In this document: piece by piece, positions 6,314-11,957 of the stretch
Numbering within the stretch: the first letter of the stretch is position 1
Layout of the letters: each line of letters opens with the position of its first letter
Source of the DNA: Candidatus Rifleibacteriota bacterium
GTDB taxonomy: Bacteria > Muiribacteriota > Ozemobacteria > Ozemobacterales > Ozemobacteraceae
NCBI GenBank assembly: GCA_028691595.1
Contig: JAQUZA010000054.1
Coordinates: forward strand, 1 to 11,957
Length of the DNA: 11,957 bases
Direction: 5' to 3'
Made by a program: the position numbers and the translations under genes
The notes under the pieces: model-generated
Told to the model about the DNA's origin: nothing
Seen by the model: only the letters and a program-made list of their open reading frames with translations
Database searches by the model: none

Positions 6314-7221
6314 CAGCGGTATATATTATTGCTGACATCGAGGGTTCGACGGGCTGTCTTAAGCGCGAAGATGCGCAACTGTTCAACGATGGCTGGGTCA
6401 GAGCCTGCGTTGAAATGTCGCGCGATATCGATCTGATTGGCCGTAAACTTTTGAGCAGCGGCATCAGGCGCGTCAGGGTCAAAGACTTTCATCGTAGCGG
6501 GTTCAATCTATTCAGAGAACTCATCGATGAAGGCATTGAACTTGACCAGGGCTATGAAATTGGTCCAGTAACGGGGCTTGGTGATGCCACCGGCTTCGAT
6601 TTTTTATTAATGACAGGCATGCACGCCGCATCTGGAACCGAAGGTTTTTTGCCGCACACCCTGACTTCAAGGTTTTCTTCAGTTACTGTTAACGGCAGAT
6701 TACTTACTGAAGCCGAACTTTTCGCGGCATCCGTTGCTCCGTGCGGCATTATCCCGGCATTCTTCTCTGGCTGCCCGACAGCCTGTAATCAGGCTGGCGA
6801 TGCGATAAAAAATATCCGGACTTTTGCCGTCGAAAAACCGCTTTCTCAGAACCCGGAAACAGTGCGCCACAACATTGCCAACGCGGCTCTAAGTTCGTTG
6901 GCAAGAATCTATGAGAAGCCCTATGTGCCATCAGGGCCATTCTCTGTAAACCTGAAGATGCGAGACGGCAGCAAAGCCGCAGCAAAGCTGCGTAAAACCT
7001 GGAAAATGGCAGGGGATGCTGACGAACTAAATTTTGCCTGCGACAACATCCACACTCTCTACTGGCAGATGATTCGACTTGCGTATCTTACGCCATTTGT
7101 CGAAGCTCATCTGCTCTCATCTTTAATGTTTGCCAACATGGGCGGTCGCCTGGCCCACAGGTGGGCCAGGTTTCGCGCAAAAAGACTTGGTTTGTTCAAG
7201 AAAGCCGGTCAGCTCTCATGA
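6310..7221 (+). CDS. M55-family zinc D-aminopeptidase (DppA-like)
   Basis: The 303-residue protein aligns by eye with DppA of Bacillus subtilis, an M55 enzyme that removes N-terminal D-amino acids such as D-Ala from short peptides. The expected zinc ligands are present: Asp9 and Glu11 (ADIEG), His61 (KDFHRSG), His105 (TGMHA) and Glu134 (LLTEAEL). His116 (FLPHTL) corresponds to the proposed catalytic histidine. There is no signal peptide, so it acts in the cytoplasm, probably as a homo-oligomer as in the family. The C-terminus is longer than in DppA (about 274 residues), with an arginine/lysine-rich tail at 280-298 containing a tryptophan, which could touch the membrane. The start overlaps the YitT stop by ATGA, so translation is coupled. 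By inference, one protein moves or senses a peptide or amino acid and the other processes it. The last 13 nt overlap the convergent gene. Family assignment is sure; the natural substrate is not. Confidence 0.9.
   Translation: MTAVYIIADIEGSTGCLKREDAQLFNDGWVRACVEMSRDIDLIGRKLLSSGIRRVRVKDFHRSGFNLFRELIDEGIELDQGYEIGPVTGLGDATGFDFLLMTGMHAASGTEGFLPHTLTSRFSSVTVNGRLLTEAELFAASVAPCGIIPAFFSGCPTACNQAGDAIKNIRTFAVEKPLSQNPETVRHNIANAALSSLARIYEKPYVPSGPFSVNLKMRDGSKAAAKLRKTWKMAGDADELNFACDNIHTLYWQMIRLAYLTPFVEAHLLSSLMFANMGGRLAHRWARFRAKRLGLFKKAGQLS
7149..7170. repeat. Strong GC-rich hairpin near the end of the M55 gene
   Basis: CCTGGCCCAC (7149-7158) and GTGGGCCAGG (7161-7170) form a perfect 10-bp inverted repeat with a 2-nt centre (9 bp with a CAGG tetraloop). 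It lies inside the coding sequence, about 50 nt before the M55 stop and about 40 nt beyond the stop of the convergent gene. Only TTT follows on plus and no T run on minus. It could slow or end transcription at the convergent junction, but it is not a standard intrinsic terminator. Confidence 0.5.
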
Positions 7222-7787
7222 AACATGAAGTCGATACAGATTGTTGCTGCCAGGCTGATCAACGTCATCGAAGAATCAGCATGGATATCAACCTCATAAT
7301 CGTCGGCTGTCGTCAGCAATTCTCTGGCAACTCCGCCGTAAAGATGCCTGATTGTTGAAACCGGGTTGCCATTATTATCTCTGAATTGAAACAGGCGAAA
7401 CTTCCAGCACCCTTCGATATTGCCAAGGGATTGACCATGTTCATCTTCAACGGCCACAACAGGCCTGAATAAAGACCATCTGTGTTTAAGAACACAAAGA
7501 ATCTTCCCGTCTGAATTTCTAACGGTAAAAGCCGAGCTGAAAATCGATGCCGGCTTGGAAATCTTGAGAATTTCTGCGCCATCGACATTCTTCATCAGCA
7601 GCGAAACCGGAAGAAAAGCCTTATCAAGAAAAGCCCGGGCGATAATTTGTTGAAGCACTGTCTGTTCTTCGACAACAGCCACACCACGATCATTTTCAGG
7701 GTCAGCGATGAGATAGTATTCCCCAACGCTGGTTGCGCCAACAAGTTCTCTTACGTGGTATTTCTTTTTTAAGGGTATTGAAGGCAT
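7209..7787 (-). CDS. Scramblase/Tubby-C-like (LURP-one-related) domain protein
   Basis: From the ATG at 7787 the protein is 192 residues. It looks all-beta until a short hydrophobic helix at the C-terminus (MTLISLAATICIDFMF, about 174-189). Repeated strand-turn units run V/L-x-D-x-x-G: KNVDGAEILKI, VRNSDGKILCVL, VEDEHGQSLGNI and FRDNNGNPVSTI. The FLPVSLLMKN segment (58-67), these repeats and the closing hydrophobic helix ending in Asp are typical of the phospholipid scramblase/LURP-one branch of the Tubby C-terminal-like fold. Bacterial members have no settled function; lipid or membrane contact is only a possibility. AGGAGG stands 5 nt before this ATG and overlaps the upstream stop, so the in-frame ATG at 7844 is rejected. 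It is the second gene of the minus-strand pair, and its 3' end overlaps the M55 gene by 13 nt. The fold call is moderately sure. Confidence 0.72.
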   Translation of the reverse strand: MPSIPLKKKYHVRELVGATSVGEYYLIADPENDRGVAVVEEQTVLQQIIARAFLDKAFLPVSLLMKNVDGAEILKISKPASIFSSAFTVRNSDGKILCVLKHRWSLFRPVVAVEDEHGQSLGNIEGCWKFRLFQFRDNNGNPVSTIRHLYGGVARELLTTADDYEVDIHADSSMTLISLAATICIDFMFHES

Positions 7788-7792
7788 TATGT

Positions 7793-7798
7793 CCTCCT
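7793..7798 (-). promoter_or_regulatory. Shine-Dalgarno sequence overlapping the upstream stop codon
   Basis: On the minus strand the sequence reads TAAGGAGGACATAATG: the AGGAGG shares its first base with the TAA of the secreted-protein gene and lies 5 nt from the ATG at 7787. This decides the start of the scramblase-like gene and indicates coupled translation. Confidence 0.85.
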
Positions 7799-8652
7799 TA
7801 CCAGACCCTGATGCTGGTGCTGGCTGACCATTCGAGGGGCGCAATGCCCATGCTGGTGGCAGTATCTAGAAGGTCTGCGTAGACATCTGTGGAAAGGGCG
7901 GCTCTGATTTTAGCCACTTCAGGAGCTTCACCCGACTTCAGGCCGACTGCGGCAAAAGATTTGCGCCAGGCATCTTTTTTAGATGCGTCAGCGGTACCTT
8001 GCCAGGCTGCCCTGATCAGATACCAGCTGAGCTGAAAATCGTCCAGAGCGTTGCGTTCTTCGTCTGAGAATGAAGCAAAGCCGGCTTTTACCCTGACTTT
8101 TATAGCATCCAGAGCCTGATTATCAGGCCATAGTGGCTGTTCTGGCTGAGCAATAAATGCAAGATATTCTGCCAGAGCTTCAACAGACTGGTTGCTAACA
8201 TTATAATCAGTCTGATCAACCAGAAGCCCGAAGCTTTCATTTTTCAGCTTCATAAAATGCTGAGCGGCGGCATCATCGTTCAGTTCTACCGCCCCGTCGA
8301 CGAAATCCTTTTCGAGGTCCTGGCGAATCATTTCCTGGTCTTCAGGGCTGAGCTGAGAAAGTGAATCGACGAGCTCAACCACCTGCAGGAAATTATTGCG
8401 GTCTTCTTTTCCCATGGTTTCATATTCCTGTAGCATGGCATTCATGAAAGTTTGCTTCTGTGCGATTGTCATGCGGGTACCGAGAACAAACTCAAGAACC
8501 CTGATGTGACAATCAATGGCGTAACCATCTACAGGAGGTTCACCGGCGACGAGGATGCCGTCGGAAAGGCCATTTGTAATGTCAGCAGCGCCGACAAAAG
8601 CGGCCATAAAAACAAAAGCGACAAAGAAAAACGCGATAGAAAGTCTCTTCAT
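7798..8652 (-). CDS. Secreted alpha-helical protein of unknown family
   Basis: From the ATG at 8652 the protein is 284 residues. Residues 1-22 are a classic signal peptide (MKRLSIAFFF..., cleavage after VGA or one residue later). The mature part is acidic and mostly helical, for example KQTFMNAMLQEYETMGKEDR and LSPEDQEMIRQDLEKDF, with the segments SFSDEERNALDDFQLSWYLIRAAW and AWRKSFAAVGLKSGEAPEVAKIRAALS toward the C-terminus. Only one cysteine remains after cleavage, in AIDCHIRVLEF, where CH could also bind a metal or haem if paired, though no CxxCH is present. I do not recognise the family. A purine-rich GGGGGG-AAG stretch 5 nt before the ATG and the promoter upstream support this start over the in-frame ATG at 8676. 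It is the first gene of a two-gene operon with the scramblase-like gene, 10 nt apart, suggesting work at the envelope. Confidence 0.82.
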   Translation of the reverse strand: MKRLSIAFFFVAFVFMAAFVGAADITNGLSDGILVAGEPPVDGYAIDCHIRVLEFVLGTRMTIAQKQTFMNAMLQEYETMGKEDRNNFLQVVELVDSLSQLSPEDQEMIRQDLEKDFVDGAVELNDDAAAQHFMKLKNESFGLLVDQTDYNVSNQSVEALAEYLAFIAQPEQPLWPDNQALDAIKVRVKAGFASFSDEERNALDDFQLSWYLIRAAWQGTADASKKDAWRKSFAAVGLKSGEAPEVAKIRAALSTDVYADLLDTATSMGIAPLEWSASTSIRVW

Positions 8653-8685
8653 AACTTCCCCCCTATGCAAGGTCATAACAGCGCC

Positions 8686-8714
8686 ATGATATAGACTAAA
8701 CCTTTTTTGGTCAA
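8686..8714 (-). promoter_or_regulatory. Sigma70-type promoter of the secreted-protein operon
   Basis: On the minus strand TTGACC (8709-8714) and TATCAT (8686-8691) are 17 nt apart, five of six matches in each box. The transcript would start near 8679, leaving a leader of about 27 nt. The upstream in-frame ATG at 8676 would then lie at the extreme 5' end of the RNA without a ribosome site. Confidence 0.72.
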
Positions 8715-8840
8715 CATCGGCGCGAAATCATTGCCCAAAGCCCGGCTGACCTGCATTTTTATCAACAAACCCGGCCCGGATCATGAATTTGTCGACCAGA
8801 CCGCATTCTTGTCGGAAATAAAAAGAAGTGAGCAATCAAG

Positions 8841-8865
8841 GGCAATTAATGGTATTTTAATTGCC
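8841..8865. repeat. 9-bp inverted repeat upstream of the HEAT-repeat gene
   Basis: GGCAATTAA (8841-8849) and TTAATTGCC (8857-8865) are perfect complements around a 7-nt centre, ending 46 nt before the ATG at 8912. The size and AT-rich symmetry suit an operator for a dimeric regulator; as RNA it would be a hairpin in the leader. It has no T run and stands before a gene, so a terminator role is unlikely. The TTTAAT inside it could be a -10, but no -35 fits. No convincing plus-strand promoter was found in the 8715-8911 spacer, which otherwise shows nothing. Confidence 0.45.
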
Positions 8866-8899
8866 GGGCGGGGCTGCCTGATGCAATTTTCTTTCAGCA

Positions 8900-8905
8900 G
8901 AGAGG
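8900..8905 (+). promoter_or_regulatory. Shine-Dalgarno sequence of the HEAT-repeat gene
   Basis: GAGAGG ends 6 nt before the ATG at 8912. An in-frame TTG at 8906 directly abuts it and could not be used with this site, so the ATG is the start. Confidence 0.75.
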
Positions 8906-8911
8906 TTGAGT

Positions 8912-11809
8912 ATGACCGTTAAAACACCATTCAAGGTTGATACCCAGATTCAAAAAGAAGTTGAAGATCTGGTAACAGATCTCAGATCCACTTTGATCAC
9001 CAAACGCCTCAAATCAGTCAAGGCCCTTGGCCGGCTCAAAACCCCAATTGCCGTTGAACCCCTCACCTCGGTTCTGCACGATCGTTCCCGCGAGGTTCGT
9101 TGCGCCGCAATTGAAGCACTGGGGCTCATCAGCCCAGGCAACCTGGCTGATATTCTTTTGCCACTGGTCAGAGATAAATCTGCCGATGTCCGTCTTCGCA
9201 TTGCTCACTCTCTCGGCATATGCAATACAAGCGAATCAATCGAGGGCCTGATGACCCTGATGCGCGATGCTCGTGACGAGGTTGCCAATATGGCCGCCCG
9301 CAGCCTGGCAAAACACCCTGGTGCCAGCCTGGCCCTTCTCATAAGACAATTTGCTGATAAATCCTGGAAAATTCGGTCAAGATCAGCCATGGCAGTCTCG
9401 AGAATGGGCAAAGGAGTCAGTGAAGCTCTCAAGTCTGCCGTCGAAGACAACGATGCAAATGTAAGATTCTGGGCTGCTGCCTGCCTTGGTCACCTGCGCG
9501 ATCGAACCCACACGAAAATTCTGCTCGAAAAGCTTCAGGATCGCGATATTGGCGTGCGCATCGCTGCTTTAAGAGCTCTAAGAGAGATTGGCGACCCTAA
9601 TGTAGCAGCCAAACTTTTTGAAGCGCTTTCACAGCCTTCAGAGATGATCAGAGATCTGATTTACGATATTTTAAAAGATTTTGGCACGCATTCAATACCC
9701 TACCTAATGGACTCTCTCTCAAGCGAATACTGGATGGGGCGGGCTCTTGCGGCGCAGGCGCTCACCGACATGGGCAGTGAAGCAGTTTTTCCACTTGTAT
9801 CTGCCCTTGAAAGCCAGGATAAAGAACGACGCTACTGGGCAATCAAGATCCTCGGCAAAATGCACGAAAAGAGTGCCTACCCCGAAATTAAAAAATTTCT
9901 CTCTGATCCAGACCCGGAAATTCGTATGGCCGCCCTCGAGGCCATAAGTTTTTACCCGAACATTGATGCTCTGCCCAATATAATCGAAAGGTTTCTTGAC
10001 CCTGCCTGGGTTGTTCGCAAACATGCCTGCCGGGCAATTATCAAATTTGGCAACAAGGCAGTTCCCAATCTTCTTCAGGCTTTGAACTCGGCCGAAGAAG
10101 ACGTTCGTTACTGGTCTTTGCGCGCCATTGGCGACATCAAACCCAATGGGGTTTACACTCACCTGGTGAGGCTGTTCAAAGATCGTTCCTGGACCATAAG
10201 AAAGACAACTTCAGATGTGCTCGGCAACTATGGCGAAAATGCCCTGATGGAATTATCAGCCCTGGCGACTGATGCATCTGACTCAGAAACGCGATACTGG
10301 GTTCTGCGTTCACTCGGCAAAATTAAATCGAGCATATCATTACCATTGCTGTTTAAAGCCCTTGAAGATGCTTCTGAATCAATTCGCGATGCTGCCCAGA
10401 AGGCTCTGGCAAACTATGGCGCCGAAATCATCGACGACCTTTTTTCTTTGTTTAAAAGCGAAAAGCGCAGTCTGCTCGAAAGTGTCAGCAGTACATTTCA
10501 GCGCATGAACCAGGAATTGGTCTTACCAAGGTTATGCCGCAACCTTGGCAAATTCGACGAACATGTCAGTTACTGGATTCGCCGAACCCTGCTTGGTTTC
10601 AGAGAAGCAGCCCGGCCACAGGTCATTCAACTTCTGCAGAGCAAATCTGAAGAAATTAGAAGGCAGGCTATTCTCTGCCTTGGGCAGATAGGCAACCCTG
10701 ACGACTGCAGTGCGATTCAGCCACTTCTAAAAGACGAATACTGGCCAGCACGCATTGCCGCCGCCGAAACACTTGGGGCCCTTGGTGATAATTCTGTGGT
10801 AACCGCCCTTACAGAAGCCCTTGAAGATGAAGATGAAGATCTGGCAATGGCCGCCATAAATTCACTCGGCAAAATTGGTGATGACAGGGCTGTTCCCGGG
10901 CTGATCTCGACCCTGCAGCGTGAATCATGGTCACTGAAGTATCAGGCAATAAGAATTCTTGGCGAAATGCGGGTCAACCGGGCTTTCATCGATTTAATCA
11001 AACTTCTCGACGAAGACACTCTCGACCTGAAAAACCATATAATAAGAGCACTGGCCCGCACCACTCACCCCCGCTGTTACGAAGAGCTCAAAAAACGCTT
11101 CGACCGGGAAAAAGATGTTGAATCACGACTTGCTTATATCGAGGCACTCGCCGAGCTTGGCAACCCCGAAATAGTTCCTGAGTTTATCAAACTGGCGCAA
11201 CCTGAATCGGGTTGGGATGAAAGACGTGTGGCTATCAGAGCCCTTGGAACATTGAAAGCCGTCAGCGCCAGAACTGTTCTTATTCAGGCTCTGAAAGACA
11301 AGGACCCGGTAATAAGCAGAGATGCTCTTTCGGCCCTTGAAACGATTTTGCCGCCTGAAGAATTCAAAAAAACCGAAAAAGCTATCGCTAACGCCCGAAA
11401 ACAACAGGAAATGTTTCAGAAAGCTTTTAATGAAGGCATGAAGCAGATGCGCCAGGGTGCCATACGTGAAGCTGAAAAATATTTAAAAGAAGCTGTAAAA
11501 ATTAATCCCAGAGCCGCTTATGTCTACTCTGCTCTGGGCAATCTTTACTATAAAACCGGCAAACTGATCGATGCAACCAAAGCCTACGTTATGGCAACCA
11601 GCATCAGCCCAGAAGATGTAACTCTCAAGCTGAATCTGGGTATGGTTTATTACCGGCGACGCGCCTATCGCGAAGCGGCTCAGGTTTTTGCCAGGGTTGC
11701 CAGGTCAGCTGGCCCGAAGAGTCAACAGGGCATCTATGCCGCAAAAATGCTCTCACGCATCAAGGTCGAGGCCCAGCAGAATCCTCAGGTTCAGCTCAAG
11801 AGTGAATGA
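8912..11809 (+). CDS. Large HEAT-repeat protein with C-terminal TPRs
   Basis: The protein is 965 residues from ATG 8912, with no signal peptide or membrane segment, so it is probably cytoplasmic. Residues about 25-815 are an almost unbroken array of roughly 31-residue PBS-lyase-type HEAT repeats (about 25), each with a D-x-x-(V/I)R-x-x-A-x-x-(A/S)LG core, for example VRCAAIEALGLI, VRIAALRALREIGD, IRRQAILCLGQIGN and DLAMAAINSLGKIGDD. A basic helical linker (about 816-835) leads to about three TPRs (835-935): QMRQGAIREAEKYLKEAVKINP, KTGKLIDATKAYVMATSISP and RRRAYREAAQVFARVAR. Tryptophans recur in pairs 35-36 residues apart (152/187, 274/309, 366/401, 427/463). Such arrays are protein-binding scaffolds; the enzyme-specific residues of phycobilin lyases cannot be claimed. 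Its stop overlaps the next gene's ATG by 4 nt, so it is coupled to an exported zinc-ribbon protein. The structure is certain; the partner is unknown. Confidence 0.93.
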   Translation: MTVKTPFKVDTQIQKEVEDLVTDLRSTLITKRLKSVKALGRLKTPIAVEPLTSVLHDRSREVRCAAIEALGLISPGNLADILLPLVRDKSADVRLRIAHSLGICNTSESIEGLMTLMRDARDEVANMAARSLAKHPGASLALLIRQFADKSWKIRSRSAMAVSRMGKGVSEALKSAVEDNDANVRFWAAACLGHLRDRTHTKILLEKLQDRDIGVRIAALRALREIGDPNVAAKLFEALSQPSEMIRDLIYDILKDFGTHSIPYLMDSLSSEYWMGRALAAQALTDMGSEAVFPLVSALESQDKERRYWAIKILGKMHEKSAYPEIKKFLSDPDPEIRMAALEAISFYPNIDALPNIIERFLDPAWVVRKHACRAIIKFGNKAVPNLLQALNSAEEDVRYWSLRAIGDIKPNGVYTHLVRLFKDRSWTIRKTTSDVLGNYGENALMELSALATDASDSETRYWVLRSLGKIKSSISLPLLFKALEDASESIRDAAQKALANYGAEIIDDLFSLFKSEKRSLLESVSSTFQRMNQELVLPRLCRNLGKFDEHVSYWIRRTLLGFREAARPQVIQLLQSKSEEIRRQAILCLGQIGNPDDCSAIQPLLKDEYWPARIAAAETLGALGDNSVVTALTEALEDEDEDLAMAAINSLGKIGDDRAVPGLISTLQRESWSLKYQAIRILGEMRVNRAFIDLIKLLDEDTLDLKNHIIRALARTTHPRCYEELKKRFDREKDVESRLAYIEALAELGNPEIVPEFIKLAQPESGWDERRVAIRALGTLKAVSARTVLIQALKDKDPVISRDALSALETILPPEEFKKTEKAIANARKQQEMFQKAFNEGMKQMRQGAIREAEKYLKEAVKINPRAAYVYSALGNLYYKTGKLIDATKAYVMATSISPEDVTLKLNLGMVYYRRRAYREAAQVFARVARSAGPKSQQGIYAAKMLSRIKVEAQQNPQVQLKSE

Positions 11810-11957
11810 AACGTTTTCTGATTACATTGTTGGCTTTCATTTTCGCCGGTCTGCCATGTGCTGAAGCAATCAGCAGGTGTCCGCGATGCTCATATCTCGT
11901 TAACAGTGACACTTACGAATGCCCGAAGTGTCTTAAACTACTGCGATGGCCGTTTAT
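11806..11957 (+). CDS. Exported zinc-ribbon protein, N-terminal part (runs off right edge)
   Basis: Fifty codons are visible. A signal peptide (MKRFLITLLAFIFAG..., likely cleavage after AEA at 21) is followed almost directly by a four-cysteine ribbon, CPRC (25-28) and CPKC (39-42), only 10 residues apart, then KLLRWPF. The ATG overlaps the HEAT gene stop by 4 nt (ATGA) and has no separate strong Shine-Dalgarno sequence, so translation is coupled. A zinc ribbon directly behind a signal peptide is unusual, since such ribbons are mostly cytoplasmic. Alternatively the N-terminal hydrophobic segment stays as an anchor and a membrane protein follows beyond the edge. The cysteine in LPCAEA does not form a valid lipobox, because proline precedes it. 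The frame is open to the edge; what follows cannot be seen. Confidence 0.78.
   Translation, partial: MKRFLITLLAFIFAGLPCAEAISRCPRCSYLVNSDTYECPKCLKLLRWPF

Noticed and set aside
7788..7844. Earlier ATG at 7844 for the scramblase-like gene
   Set aside because: It would overlap the secreted-protein gene by 47 nt, while AGGAGG sits 5 nt before the ATG at 7787.
8653..8676. Earlier ATG at 8676 for the secreted protein
   Set aside because: It lies at the predicted transcript start, leaves no room for a ribosome site and adds residues in front of a well-formed signal peptide.
8906..8911. TTG start of the HEAT-repeat gene
   Set aside because: It directly abuts the GAGAGG site with no spacing; the ATG six bases on is correctly placed.
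8707..8922. 71-codon plus-strand frame in the spacer before the HEAT-repeat gene
   Set aside because: It begins at the minus-strand promoter, overlaps the HEAT gene start, includes the inverted repeat and has no ribosome site.
9719..10162. 147-codon minus-strand frame inside the HEAT-repeat gene
   Set aside because: It is a mirror of the repetitive codon pattern of a clear gene on the other strand and has no domain or start signal.
11806..11870. Lipoprotein signal in the right-edge zinc-ribbon protein (Cys18 in LPCAEA)
   Set aside because: The position before the cysteine is proline and the -3 position is glycine, which does not fit a lipobox; AEA is a good ordinary cleavage site.

Overview
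The window reads as a stretch of bacterial chromosome with moderate GC content. It is densely packed, with short or overlapping gene junctions and clear Shine-Dalgarno sequences at most starts. I see no rRNA, tRNA, CRISPR array, transposase or phage gene. The wealth of helical-repeat proteins (HEAT, TPR), a CHASE2 receptor and several proteins with signal peptides suggest a deep-branching, probably Gram-negative bacterium of the kind known mainly from metagenomes. The lineage cannot be fixed from this sequence; a Riflebacteria-like or similar candidate phylum is only a guess.

Region 1 (1-5058, minus strand) is a tight four-gene unit read right to left. It encodes a two-TM protein with a Cache-like extracytoplasmic domain and no output domain, an exported TPR protein with a long charged linker, a TPR-like protein without a signal peptide, and the N-terminal half of a CHASE2 receptor that runs off the left edge. 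Junctions are 1 nt, 26 nt and a 1-nt TAATG overlap, so co-expression is likely. The set looks like a sensing and scaffolding module whose enzymatic output lies outside the window.

Region 2 (5059-5400) is an AT-rich divergent spacer, a 44-residue zinc-ribbon gene with a near-perfect Shine-Dalgarno sequence, a nested inverted-repeat structure and a good sigma70-type promoter.

Region 3 (5420-7221, plus strand) is a two-gene operon: a YitT-family membrane protein overlapping by ATGA with an M55 (DppA-type) zinc D-aminopeptidase.

Region 4 (7209-8652, minus strand) is a two-gene operon with its own promoter: a secreted alpha-helical protein of unknown family followed by a small scramblase/Tubby-C-like protein. 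Its last 13 nt overlap the convergent aminopeptidase gene, next to a strong GC-rich hairpin.

Region 5 (8653-11957, plus strand) is a spacer with a 9-bp inverted repeat, a 965-residue HEAT-repeat protein ending in TPRs, and a translationally coupled gene for an exported zinc-ribbon protein cut by the right edge.
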